Source: Micromonospora chersina
GTDB lineage: Bacteria > Actinomycetota > Actinomycetes > Mycobacteriales > Micromonosporaceae
Assembly: GCF_900091475.1 (NCBI RefSeq)
Contig: NZ_FMIB01000002.1
Location: forward strand, 4,154,001 to 4,218,000
Direction of reading: 5' to 3'
DNA length: 64,000 nucleotides
The notes beneath the pieces were generated by a model. That model saw only the letters and a program-made list of their open reading frames with translations. It did not search any database and was not told where the DNA came from. Shown piece by piece: positions 26,193-36,214 of the stretch; the first letter of the stretch is position 1; the number at the start of each line of letters is the position of its first letter. Position numbers and translations under genes: made by a program.

Positions 26193-26843
26193 ATGCGCGT
26201 CCTCGTGATCGACAACTACGACTCGTTCGTCTTCAACCTCGTGCAGTACCTCGGCCAGCTCGGCGTGGACTGCGAGGTGCGGCGCAACGACGAGATCGAC
26301 GTCGCCGAGGTGGGCCGGGTGGGCGTCGCCGGCGTGCTCCTCTCGCCCGGACCGGGCAGCCCGGACCGCGCCGGCATCTGCCTCGACGTGATCAGGGAGT
26401 ACGCGGGCAAGCTGCCCCTGTTCGGTGTCTGCCTCGGTCACCAGGCCATCGGCGAGGCGTTCGGCGCGACGGTGACCCGGGCGCCGGAGCTGCTGCACGG
26501 CAAGACCTCACAGGTGAGCCACGACGGCGTCGGCGTGCTGGCCGGCCTGCCCGACCCGTTCACCGCCACCCGGTACCACTCGCTCGCCGTGCTGCCCGAG
26601 ACGCTCCCCGACGAGCTGGAGGTCACCGGCCGGACCGCCTCCGGGGTCGTGATGGCCATGCGGCACCGCACCCTGCCCATCGAGGGCGTCCAGTTCCACC
26701 CGGAGTCGGTGCTGACCGAGGGCGGTCACCTCATGCTGGCCAACTGGCTGGCCGTCTGCGGCCACCCCGAGGCGTTGGAGCGGGCCCCGGAGCTGGCCGC
26801 CGAGGTCGACGCCCGCCGCCGGGCGGCGTTCGCCGCGGCCTGA
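26193..26843 (+). CDS. pabA/trpG: Aminodeoxychorismate/anthranilate synthase glutamine amidotransferase subunit
   Basis: A 216-residue class I glutamine amidotransferase that delivers ammonia to chorismate for folate (PabA) or tryptophan (TrpG). The nucleophile is C80 in FGVCLGHQ, and the catalytic pair is H169/E171 in VQFHPESV. The N-terminal VIDNYDSFVFNLVQYL is typical of the family. The partner synthase subunit is not in the window, so PabA and TrpG cannot be separated; the equivalent mycobacterial gene beside pknB is annotated trpG. It is last in the crgA-side operon and convergent with pknB. Confidence 0.94.
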   Translation: MRVLVIDNYDSFVFNLVQYLGQLGVDCEVRRNDEIDVAEVGRVGVAGVLLSPGPGSPDRAGICLDVIREYAGKLPLFGVCLGHQAIGEAFGATVTRAPELLHGKTSQVSHDGVGVLAGLPDPFTATRYHSLAVLPETLPDELEVTGRTASGVVMAMRHRTLPIEGVQFHPESVLTEGGHLMLANWLAVCGHPEALERAPELAAEVDARRRAAFAAA

Positions 26844-26854
26844 GTCGTTCTACG

Positions 26855-26889
26855 CGAAGTGGCGGTGCCCGACGGGCACCGCCACTTCG
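26855..26889. terminator. Bidirectional terminator hairpin
   Basis: A 16-bp perfect stem (26855-26870 / 26874-26889) with a GAC loop between the convergent pabA/trpG and pknB genes. Confidence 0.88.
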
Positions 26890-26908
26890 TCTGTCTGGAG
26901 CTGTCGGG

Positions 26909-28728
26909 TCAGGGCTGGCTGAACCGGGCCGGCGAGGTCGTGGTCGGGAACGGGAAGCCGCCGCCGCCCCCGGGGGTGGTCGGCGTCGTGCCCGGCGACG
27001 GCGTGGTGCCCGGGCTGGCGCTCTCGGTCGGCTCCGGCAGCGGAACGTCGACGTAGATCGTCACCCGCTCGCCCCTAGCCAGGCTCGTGTTGGCCTTGGG
27101 CGTCTGCCGACTGACCTTGCCGGCCTTGTCCGGCGTGACCTCGTCGCCGTCCAGCGTCCGCACCTCGTAACCGGAGTTCTTCAGCAGCCGCTCCGCCTCG
27201 TCCTTGGAGAGGCCGAGAACGTCCGGCACCTTGGTGATGTTGCCGCGGGAGACCTCCAGGGTCACCTGGCTGCCCTCGGCCACCGAGCTGCCCTCGTCAG
27301 GTGTCACCTTGACGACCTGGCCTTCCGGCGCACCGCTGTCGACCGGCTTGCGGTTCGCGACCAGCTTCAGATCGTCGAGGCGGGCCTTGGCGCTGTTGTA
27401 GGTGCTGCCCACCAGGCCGGGCGGGATCGTCACCACCGGCTTGCCGCCGCAGATCTGGATCGTCACCGGGCTGTTCTTCGCCACCGACGCCCCGGACTGC
27501 GGGTTCTGGGCGGCCACCGTGTTCTTGGTGCAGTCGCTGCTGAGCACCGGCTCGCCGAGCGCCACGCGCAGCCCCGCCCGCTGGAGGTCGGCGGTCGCCA
27601 CCGCCTGGCTCTTGCCCTGGAGTTGTGGCACGGAGACCTTCTCGGCACCGGTCTGGTTGAGCCAGAGCGCCGTGGCCAGGGCGATGACCGCGAGCACGCC
27701 GAGCGCGGCGAAGGTGGCGATCACCCAGGCCGAACTCTTCCGCTTGCGGGCGTCGCCCACCCGGGCCGGCGCCTGCTGACGGGTCTGCGGGCCCATCACC
27801 TGGGTCTGCTGGTAGCCGCCGCCGGCCGCGGCCGGCGCCATCGGCATGGTCTCCTCGGCCGGCATGACCGGGGTGGCCAGCACCGGACGGCCCGCGGCGG
27901 CGCGGAGCAGGTCGGCCCGCATCTCGCCGGCGCTCTGGTAGCGGTTCAGCGGGTTCTTCGACAGCGCCTTGAGGACGATGGCGTCCACGGCGGGGTTGAC
28001 GTCCGGGTTGATGGTGCTCGGCGTGGGCGGCTGCTCCCGTACGTGCTGGTAGGCCACGCTGACCGGGCTGTCGCCGACGAACGGCGGGTGCCCGCAGAGC
28101 AGCTCGAACAGCACGCAGCCGGCCGCGTAGACGTCGGAGCGGGCGTCGACCGCCTCGCCGCGCGCCTGCTCCGGGGAGAGGTACTGCGCCGTGCCGATGA
28201 CCGCGCTGGTCTGCGTCATCGTGGTGGCGCCGCTGGCCAGCGCCCGGGCGATGCCGAAGTCCATCACCTTGACCTGGCCGGTCTGGGTGAGCATCACGTT
28301 GCCCGGCTTGATGTCCCGGTGGATGATCCCGTGCCGGTGGCTGAACTCCAGGGCCGCGCACATGTCGGCGCAGATCTCCAGCGCCCGGCGCGGCTGGAGC
28401 CGGCCCTCGGCGCCGAGCACCTCCTTGAGGGTCCGCCCGTTGACGAACTCCATCACGATGAACGGCAGCGTCTCGCCGGTCGGGGCGGTCTCCTCGCCGG
28501 TGTCGTACACGGCGACGATGGCCGGGTGGTTCAGCGACGCGGCGTTCTGCGCCTCCCGGCGGAACCGCATCTGGAAGGTCGCGTCCCGGGCCAGGTCGGC
28601 GCGGAGCATCTTGATCGCGACATCCCGACCGAGCCGGAGATCGCGACCACGGTGCACCTCCGCCATGCCGCCGTAGCCGAGCAGCTCGCCGACCTGGTAC
28701 CTGCCACCGAGCAGGCGGGCCTGCGCTG

Positions 28729-28732
<4 letters not shown>
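26909..28732 (-). CDS. pknB: Ser/Thr protein kinase PknB with PASTA sensor
   Basis: A 607-residue transmembrane kinase. The cytoplasmic kinase domain (residues 11-275) has the glycine loop GYGGMAEV, K41, HRD at 138-140, DFG at 158-160 and an activation loop TMTQTSAVIGTAQYLSPEQ nearly identical to the mycobacterial one. A single membrane helix spans about 335-358. The outside part has three clear PASTA domains (about 365-432, 433-500, 501-565), one fewer than in M. tuberculosis, then a Thr/Pro/Gly tail. PASTA domains bind muropeptides or lipid II, and the kinase controls growth and division. Last gene of the fhaA operon; its ATG overlaps the pknA stop by four bases. Confidence 0.97.
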
Positions 28733-30081
<1,349 letters not shown>

Positions 30082-30082
30082 C

Positions 30083-31585
30083 TCAGCGGCCTTCCGCGAT
30101 GGCCGCCGCCATGATCCGGCCGGCGATCCGGGCCGCCTCGGCGCTGCCGCCGCTGCCCGCCTGCTCCAGCTCGACGCACACGGCGGACACCGGGGTGCCG
30201 TTCTTGTCCAGGGCGAAACCGATGAACCAGCCGTGGTCCGGGGTGTTCGGACCGGACTGGGCGGTGCCGGTCTTGCCGCCGACGGTGTAGCCGTCGATGG
30301 CGGCCTTCCGGCCGGTGCCCTCCTTCACCACGTTCACCATCATGTCGCGCAGGTCGCCGGCGACCTGGCCGCTGATCGGCTGGCGCAGCTCACGCGGCTT
30401 GGCGGCGTCGTAGACGGTGGTGCGGTCCGGGCCGAGCAGCTGCTTGACCAGGTACGGCCGCATCTGGCTGCCGCCGTTGGCGACCGTGGCGGCGATCAGC
30501 GCGCCCTGGAGCGGGGTCATCCGCACGTCGCGCTGGCCGATGGAGGACTGGGCCAGGGCTGCCGGGTCGGTGCCGCCGCCCGGGGCGGTCATCTCGCCGG
30601 TGCGGCTGGCCGCCACCGGCAGGCCGCCCTTCTCGCCGGTCTCGCCGACGGAGAGGTCGTCCTGCTCGAAGCCGAACGCGCGGGCCTTCTCCTTGATCTT
30701 GTCCGCGCCGAGCCGGACGCCGAGCTGGGCGAAGCCCGTGTTGCAGGACTCGGTCACCGCCTCGCGCAGGGTCACCTGCGATTCCGGGCAGATCGACGGC
30801 GCCGCGTTGCGGATCGGCTGGCCCGAGGTGGGCGGCGTGTAGCTCGACCCGGCCGGGATCTGGGTCTGCTGGGTGACGCCGTTCTCCAGCGCCGCGGCGG
30901 CCACCACGATCTTGAAGGTGGAGCCGGGCGGCAGGACCTCGCCGAGCGCCCGGTTCGCCAGCGGGCGGTCCTTGTCCTTGTCGAGCTTGTTGTATTCCGC
31001 CGTTGCCTCGTTGGTGTCGTGGCTGGCCAGCGGGTTCGGGTCGAAGCTCGGCATGGAGACCAGCGCCTGCACCGCCCCGGTACGCGGGTCGATCGCGATG
31101 GCCGCGCCCCGCCTGGCCCCGACCTGGTTGTCGTTGAGCTGCTTGTACGCCGTCTCCTGGGCCCGCTTCGAGAGGGTCAGCAGCACGTTGCCGCCACCGG
31201 TCTGGTCACCGGTGAACATGTCCTTGATCCGGTTGGCGATGAGCTGGTCGCTGGTGCCGGCGAGGAAGTCGTTCTCCAGCCGCTCGATGCCGGTGTCGCC
31301 CAGGTTGACCGGCTTGTAGCCGAGCACGTGCGCGTACATCGCGCCACCGGGGTAGGTGCGCTGGAACTTCAGCTTGCCGTCGGTCTCCTTGCTGAGCGCG
31401 AACGCGGTGCCGCCGACCTCGATGTTGCCGCGCTTGCGCTCGTACTCGGCCACCTGGACCCGGCCGTTGTAGTCGCTGTTGCGGTATTCGTCGGCCTTGT
31501 AGGCCTGGATCCAGTTCAGGTTGGCGAAGAGCAGCCCGAACAGGATCATGACGACAACGCCGACGCGGCGCAGGGGTGCGTTCAC
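30083..31585 (-). CDS. pbpA: Class B penicillin-binding protein PbpA
   Basis: A 500-residue peptidoglycan transpeptidase. An N-terminal membrane anchor (about residues 7-25) precedes a dimerisation-like domain and the penicillin-binding domain with all three motifs: S222-T-F-K225, S280-C-N and K438-T-G. It cross-links wall peptides and pairs with the RodA glycosyltransferase encoded immediately upstream, their genes overlapping by four bases (GTGA). In mycobacteria PbpA is a substrate of PknB, whose gene is in this operon. The start is GTG. Confidence 0.97.
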   Translation of the reverse strand: MNAPLRRVGVVVMILFGLLFANLNWIQAYKADEYRNSDYNGRVQVAEYERKRGNIEVGGTAFALSKETDGKLKFQRTYPGGAMYAHVLGYKPVNLGDTGIERLENDFLAGTSDQLIANRIKDMFTGDQTGGGNVLLTLSKRAQETAYKQLNDNQVGARRGAAIAIDPRTGAVQALVSMPSFDPNPLASHDTNEATAEYNKLDKDKDRPLANRALGEVLPPGSTFKIVVAAAALENGVTQQTQIPAGSSYTPPTSGQPIRNAAPSICPESQVTLREAVTESCNTGFAQLGVRLGADKIKEKARAFGFEQDDLSVGETGEKGGLPVAASRTGEMTAPGGGTDPAALAQSSIGQRDVRMTPLQGALIAATVANGGSQMRPYLVKQLLGPDRTTVYDAAKPRELRQPISGQVAGDLRDMMVNVVKEGTGRKAAIDGYTVGGKTGTAQSGPNTPDHGWFIGFALDKNGTPVSAVCVELEQAGSGGSAEAARIAGRIMAAAIAEGR

Positions 31586-33069
31586 GGCCGGATCACCTCC
31601 GTGGGGGCACCGTGCAGCTGCTCCGGCGGGCCGCCCGAGGGCCGGGCCGCCGGGCCACCCCCGGTCACCGGCCGGCGGGCGCCGTCGGAGACCCGGAGCA
31701 GGACCGCGATCAGCAGCCAGTTCGCCATCAGCGAGGAACCGCCGGCGGAGAGGAACGGGGTGGTCTGGCCGGTCAGCGGGATGAGCTTGCTGATCCCGCC
31801 GACGATGACGAAGACCTGGAGGCCCAGGGTGAAGGCCAGGCCGCCGGCGAGCAGCTTGCCGAACGAGTCCCGCACCGCGAGCGCGGCCCGCAGCCCCCGC
31901 TCGACGATCAGCAGGTAGATCACCAGCAGCGCGGAGAGGCCGAAGAGGCCGATCTCCTCACCGATGCCGGCGAAGATGAAGTCGGTCTGCACCTCGGGCA
32001 GCAGGGTGGGCTGGCCGCCACCCGGGCCGGCCCCGAACAGGCCGCCGGTGCCGAGGGTGAGCAGGCCCTGGACGAGCTGGTAGCCCCGGTCGTACGGCTC
32101 GGCGAAGGGGTCCAGCCAGATCTGCGCCCGGTCGTAGAAGTTGGCGAACGGGCCACCCACGGTGCTGCCCAGCACGTACGCCAGGTAGGCGCCGCCGAAG
32201 AACAGGATGAGGCCGATGAGCAGCCAGCTCACCCGTTCCGTGGCGATGTAGAGCGTCACCACGAACATGCCGAAGTAGAGCAGCGAGGTGCCCAGGTCCT
32301 TCTCGAAGACCAGCACCAGGAGGCTGATCATCCAGACCACGAGGACCGGCCCGAGGTCCCGGCCGCGCGGGAAGTCGATGCCGAGCACCCGCCGGCTGGC
32401 CAGCGAGAGCACCTCGCGCTTGCGGACCAGGTAGTAGGCGAAGAAGGCGAGCAGGGCGAGCTTGGCGAACTCACCCGGCTGGATCGAGAACCCGCCGAGC
32501 CGGATCCACAGCTTCGCGCCGTTGATCTCGGAGAACCGCCCCGGCAGCACCGCGGGGATCATCACCAGCACGATGCCGGCCAGACCCAGGGTGTACGCGT
32601 ACCGCGACAGCGACCGGTGGTCCCGCATGATCGCCAGCAGCGCGGCGGCGAGCACCACCGCGCCGAGCGTCCAGGCGAGCTGCCGCCCGCCCGTGCCGGC
32701 GAAGATGGCCAGGCTCTCCCGCTCCTCGGGAGCGGCCTGGGCCAGGTCGTAGCGGCGCAGGAACCCGACGCCGATGCCGTTGAGCAGGGCGACCGCCGGC
32801 AGCAGCGCCGGATCGGCGAACGGCGCCAGCCAGCGGATCACGAGGTGCAGGCCCAGGAAGACGAGCCCCAGCGCGGCGGCCGGGATCCAGAAGTCCGGGG
32901 TGACCGTGTCCAGCACGTTCGCCTCGACCGTCGCCGCGTACGCCGCCACGAGCACCATGGCGAGCAGCAGCAGGGACAGCTCGGCGTTACGCCGGGACCG
33001 GGCCAGGCGCACGCCGGGCTGCTCGCCCGTCGAGGCGGGCGAGGCTGCCGGTACGGCGGCTGCGGTCAC
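31582..33069 (-). CDS. rodA: SEDS peptidoglycan glycosyltransferase RodA
   Basis: A 495-residue SEDS-family membrane enzyme that polymerises lipid II into glycan strands. About twelve hydrophobic helices are visible. The long extracellular loop includes PYDRGYQLVQGLLTLGTGG, and the family's GAGPGGGQPTLLPEVQTDFIFAGIGEE region carries the conserved glutamates. The C-terminal GISKLIPLTGQTTPFLSAGGSS motif is characteristic of RodA/FtsW. Its partner PbpA follows with a four-base overlap. The start is GTG, and both ends extend as basic or proline-rich cytoplasmic tails that could be regulated by phosphorylation. Confidence 0.96.
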   Translation of the reverse strand: MTAAAVPAASPASTGEQPGVRLARSRRNAELSLLLLAMVLVAAYAATVEANVLDTVTPDFWIPAAALGLVFLGLHLVIRWLAPFADPALLPAVALLNGIGVGFLRRYDLAQAAPEERESLAIFAGTGGRQLAWTLGAVVLAAALLAIMRDHRSLSRYAYTLGLAGIVLVMIPAVLPGRFSEINGAKLWIRLGGFSIQPGEFAKLALLAFFAYYLVRKREVLSLASRRVLGIDFPRGRDLGPVLVVWMISLLVLVFEKDLGTSLLYFGMFVVTLYIATERVSWLLIGLILFFGGAYLAYVLGSTVGGPFANFYDRAQIWLDPFAEPYDRGYQLVQGLLTLGTGGLFGAGPGGGQPTLLPEVQTDFIFAGIGEEIGLFGLSALLVIYLLIVERGLRAALAVRDSFGKLLAGGLAFTLGLQVFVIVGGISKLIPLTGQTTPFLSAGGSSLMANWLLIAVLLRVSDGARRPVTGGGPAARPSGGPPEQLHGAPTEVIRP

Positions 33070-33097
33070 GAATGCGTCCTCGGGGTCGAGCCGGCGC

Positions 33098-34537
33098 TCA
33101 CTCCGGCGACCGGCAGCCGGCCGGGTCGACCGGCGGAACCGTGTCGGAGGGGACGGCGTCGGGCGTGGTGGTCGGCGTCGTCGTGGGCCCCGCGGCGGGC
33201 GTGGCCGTGGCGCTGGCCGGCGGGACGGCGCTGCCGCTGACCGCCGGGGCCAGCGGGCTGGCGGTCACGGAGGGCGTCGGGCTGGCCGGCCCGGCCGTCG
33301 GGCTGGGCGGGCAGAGTGGCTTCAGGTTCGGGTTGGCCGGGTCGTCGCTGGTCAGCTCGGCCAGCCGGCGCTCGGCGTCCGGCTCGCTCTTGGCCTGGAT
33401 GCCCTGCTTGACCTGCTCCTGGGCGGCCAGGGTGAGGTCGTCGAGCTTGGCCTCGCTGGTGGCGTGCACGTTGGACAGGTCGAGCCCGGCGACCTGGCCC
33501 GGGACCCCGCGGAACACGGCGAGCTGCCCGTCGTCGGTGGCGCCGACGTAGTACTGACGCTGGGTGTAGCTCCACCCGCCGAAGACGCCGCCCCCGACGA
33601 TGACCAGCAGCGCCAGCAGCATCGCCGCGGTACGCAGCGGGTGCCGGCGGCGCCGGTCGGCCTCGTCGTCCCGGGTGTCCACCGGCTCCTCGGGCGCGGG
33701 CGCCCGGGGGGCGGACAGCGCCGAGGCGCGTGCCGCCGGGGTGGAGACGTCGGCCGAGGTGGCCATGCCGCGGTCGCGGGCGGCGGCGCCGCCGACGATC
33801 GGGGAGGCCTCGACGATGTCCTGGTCGGTGGCGTCCGCGATGATCACCGTGATGTTGTCCGGGCCGCCGCCGCGCAGGGCGAGCTGCACCAGGCGTTCCA
33901 CGCACTGCTGCGGGTCGGTGTACTCGCGCATGGTGTCGGCGATGGTGTCCGCGCTGACCACGCCGGACAGGCCGTCCGAGCAGATCAGGTAGCGGTCACC
34001 GGGGAGCACCTGCCGGACGCTGTACTCCGGGTCGATGTCGCGACCGTCCAGCGCCCTGGTGAGCAGCGAGCGCTGGGGGTGGCTGCTCGCCTCCTCCGCG
34101 CTGATCCGGCCCTCGTCGACGAGCATCTGGACGTACGTGTCGTCCTTGGTGATCTGCGCGAACTCGCCGTTGCGCAGGAGATAGGCCCGCGAGTCACCGA
34201 TGTGGACCATGCCGAGCTTGCTGCCCGAGAAGAGGGTCGCGGTGAGCGTGGTGCCCATGCCCTCAAGCTGCGGGTTGGCGTCCACGGTGTCGCGGAGTTG
34301 TTGGTTGGCGGTGCCGACGGCGGAACGCAGCGCGTCGACGAGGGCGTCCCCGGGGACGTCCTCGTCGAGGGGCGCCATGGCACCGATGACGATGTTGCTG
34401 GCGACGTCACCGGCGGCCATGCCGCCCATGCCGTCGGCAACGGCAAGAAGCCGCGGCCCGGCGTAGACGGAATCCTGGTTACCGTCTCGGATCAGACCGC
34501 GGTCGCTGTGGGCCGCATAGCGCAGGGTCAGAGTCAT
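33098..34537 (-). CDS. pstP: PP2C-type protein phosphatase PstP
   Basis: A 479-residue Mg/Mn-dependent Ser/Thr phosphatase that reverses PknA/PknB signalling. Metal-binding motifs are all present: DGNQDS near residue 19, LAVADGMGGMAAGD, CSDGLSG and GGPDNITVI. The catalytic domain ends near residue 240. After a linker a membrane helix (about 308-325) leads to an extracellular part of about 150 residues with a Thr/Pro-rich tail, as in the mycobacterial enzyme. It overlaps the fhaB stop by four bases. Confidence 0.96.
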   Translation of the reverse strand: MTLTLRYAAHSDRGLIRDGNQDSVYAGPRLLAVADGMGGMAAGDVASNIVIGAMAPLDEDVPGDALVDALRSAVGTANQQLRDTVDANPQLEGMGTTLTATLFSGSKLGMVHIGDSRAYLLRNGEFAQITKDDTYVQMLVDEGRISAEEASSHPQRSLLTRALDGRDIDPEYSVRQVLPGDRYLICSDGLSGVVSADTIADTMREYTDPQQCVERLVQLALRGGGPDNITVIIADATDQDIVEASPIVGGAAARDRGMATSADVSTPAARASALSAPRAPAPEEPVDTRDDEADRRRRHPLRTAAMLLALLVIVGGGVFGGWSYTQRQYYVGATDDGQLAVFRGVPGQVAGLDLSNVHATSEAKLDDLTLAAQEQVKQGIQAKSEPDAERRLAELTSDDPANPNLKPLCPPSPTAGPASPTPSVTASPLAPAVSGSAVPPASATATPAAGPTTTPTTTPDAVPSDTVPPVDPAGCRSPE

Positions 34538-35019
34538 GGCCGTAATTCGAGGGAAGTGCGGCCGATCCGGATCGGCACGCCGAGGGGGACGGGGGTTGGT
34601 CCGGTGACCTTAGCGCGATCCAGGTAGGTGCCGTTAGTCGATCCGAGGTCCTCGACGAACCACTGCCCGTCGCGCGGCACGAGCCGGGCGTGCCGCGCCG
34701 ACGCGTAGTCGTCGGTGATCACCAGGGTGGAGTCCTCGGCGCGACCGATCGTGATCTGGGCCTCGCCGAGGGTGATCCGGGTGCCGGCCAGCTGACCGGC
34801 GGTGACCACCAGCTGGTGCGCCGCCCTGCCCCGCTTCACCTTCGCCGGCTTCGCCGGCTGCCCGGTCGAGGCCCCGACCGCGCGCGGCGCGGCCACCAGA
34901 CGACCCGACCGGGCCCCCGCGAAGAGGTCCCGGCGGATCACTCCGACCACCGTGAACACGAAGATCCACAGCAGGATGAGGAACCCGAACCGGGCGACGG
35001 TGATGACGAGTTCCGGCAA
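34534..35019 (-). CDS. fhaB: FHA-domain protein FhaB (FipA)
   Basis: A 161-residue protein with an N-terminal membrane helix (about residues 8-28), a basic linker and a C-terminal FHA domain (about 85-160). The FHA motifs for phosphothreonine binding are clear: TIGRAEDSTLVI, SARHARL and DLGSTNGTYLD. In mycobacteria it reads PknA/PknB phosphorylation and links FtsZ and FtsQ. The start appears to be TTG at 35019; no ATG or GTG fits better. Confidence 0.95.
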   Translation of the reverse strand: MPELVITVARFGFLILLWIFVFTVVGVIRRDLFAGARSGRLVAAPRAVGASTGQPAKPAKVKRGRAAHQLVVTAGQLAGTRITLGEAQITIGRAEDSTLVITDDYASARHARLVPRDGQWFVEDLGSTNGTYLDRAKVTGPTPVPLGVPIRIGRTSLELRP

Positions 35020-35025
35020 CGCGGG

Positions 35026-35787
35026 TCAGCCGTCCACGCGGAAGGTCAGGGTCGTCGTGCCGAGCTGGATCATGTCGCCCGGGTTGAGGGCGACCGCGGA
35101 CACGCGCTGGCCGTTGACCATCGTGCCGTTGGTGGAGCCGAGGTCGGTCAGCACGACCTGGCCGCCGTCGAAGTCGAGCCGGGCGTGGCGCCGCGAGATG
35201 CCGACGTCGGGCAGGCGCAGGTTGGCCTGGTCGCCGCGGCCGATCACGGTCGAGCCCATCTGGAGCGGGTAGGTGCGGCCGTCGCCGGAGACCAGCCGGA
35301 CGTTGCGGCCACCGCCGTGCCCCTGCGGCGGGCCGTAGCCGCCACCCTGGTCGTAGGCGGGGTAGGCCGGGCCGGCGTCGTAGCCGCCGGGCGCGGAGAC
35401 CGGGGCGACCTCGCCGCCGGTGTAGACCTCCGCGGTGACCCGGAACATGCCGGTGTCCAGCCCCTCACCACGCTCGACCTCAACGATCACGTCGCCGTAG
35501 ACCGTCCAGGCCTGCTCGCCGATGAACTCCGCCTGCGACTGGGCCAGTTCCTGGGCCAGCGCGGCGGCGTACGGCGCCAGCCGACTGTGGTCGTAGGGCG
35601 AGAGATCGATCACGTAGCGGTTGGGCACCAACGTGCGCCCACCGGCCAGGATCGCCTTGTGCGCCTCGGCCTCCCGCTGCATGGCGTTGAGGATCTCCAC
35701 GGGGTGGACCACCCCTTTGAAGACCTTGGCGAAGGCCCCCTCGACCAGGCCTTCCAGACGCTTCTCGAAGCGTTGCAGCACGCTCAC
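35026..35787 (-). CDS. fhaA: FHA-domain protein FhaA
   Basis: A 253-residue cytoplasmic protein with an N-terminal DUF3662/FhaA-N domain (about residues 1-115, VLQRFEKRLEGLVEGAFAKV), a Gly/Tyr/Pro-rich linker (130-160) and a C-terminal FHA domain with VIGRGDQANLRL, ISRRHARLDF and DLGSTNGTMVNG. In mycobacteria FhaA binds phosphorylated MviN and restrains wall synthesis. I chose the GTG at 35787, preceded by GAGGAGGAG; the open frame runs further upstream into the tRNA-Leu locus but has no family sequence. It is the first gene of the seven-gene signalling operon. Confidence 0.95.
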   Translation of the reverse strand: MSVLQRFEKRLEGLVEGAFAKVFKGVVHPVEILNAMQREAEAHKAILAGGRTLVPNRYVIDLSPYDHSRLAPYAAALAQELAQSQAEFIGEQAWTVYGDVIVEVERGEGLDTGMFRVTAEVYTGGEVAPVSAPGGYDAGPAYPAYDQGGGYGPPQGHGGGRNVRLVSGDGRTYPLQMGSTVIGRGDQANLRLPDVGISRRHARLDFDGGQVVLTDLGSTNGTMVNGQRVSAVALNPGDMIQLGTTTLTFRVDG

Positions 35788-35877
35788 CGGCTCCTCCTCG
35801 GGTCCCGAGGCAATGATGGTATCCGGACACCGCCTCCGCAGCTCACACGCCGCTCGGCCGGCAGCCGGCGGCCCGTT

Positions 35878-36006
35878 CGTGACCAGCCCCGCGGACGTGC
35901 TAAAGTTTCGCCCGCCACGAACGGTGATCGCTCGTGGCGATGACCGGGAACAGCGTAATATGTCCGGGCACCCGCCGCAGACGGCGGGAGCGGGATGAGA
36001 TACGGT
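35878..36006. promoter_or_regulatory. fhaA / tRNA-Leu divergent region with two hairpins
   Basis: On the plus strand a promoter-like pair (CGTGAC at 35878-35883, TAAAGT at 35901-35906) is followed seven bases on by a perfect 8-bp hairpin (35913-35920 / 35932-35939), then a second hairpin (35971-35977 / 35982-35988) and TACGGT at 36001-36006. TACGGT alone could be the tRNA -10. The fhaA operon promoter must lie here too, on the other strand. Confidence 0.4.
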
Positions 36007-36022
36007 GTTGCAGGTCAGCCAC

Positions 36023-36108
36023 GGGGAAGTGGCGGAATGGCAGACGCGCACGGTTCAGGTCCGTGTGCCCGAAAGGGCGTGGGGGTTCAACTCCCCCCTT
36101 CCCCACCA
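36023..36108 (+). tRNA. tRNA-Leu (anticodon CAG)
   Basis: A class II tRNA with a long variable arm. It has acceptor GGGGAAG/CTTCCCC, anticodon stem CACGG/CCGTG with loop TTCAGGT giving anticodon CAG, variable arm TGCCCGAAAGGGCG, T loop TTCAACT, discriminator A and encoded CCA (36106-36108). It decodes CUG, the main leucine codon of this genome. Confidence 0.96.
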
Positions 36109-36111
36109 TCA

Positions 36112-36140
36112 CGAGGGCTCCGCGAGCAGCGGGGCCCTCG
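36112..36140 (+). terminator. tRNA-Leu terminator hairpin
   Basis: A 12-bp stem (36112-36123 / 36129-36140) with one G-T pair and a five-base loop, three bases past the tRNA CCA. Confidence 0.7.
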
Positions 36141-36214
36141 CGCCGTATCGGGGCGTGCCGGACATCACGCTATGCTCCGATGGTTCCCCTGCCCCGATGG
36201 ACCAGGAGTGGCGT

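Noticed and set aside
35788..36051. Upstream extension of fhaA, and of the epimerase frame, through the tRNA-Leu locus
   Set aside because: The extensions cover a tRNA gene and have no family sequence; good ribosome sites lie at the shorter starts.
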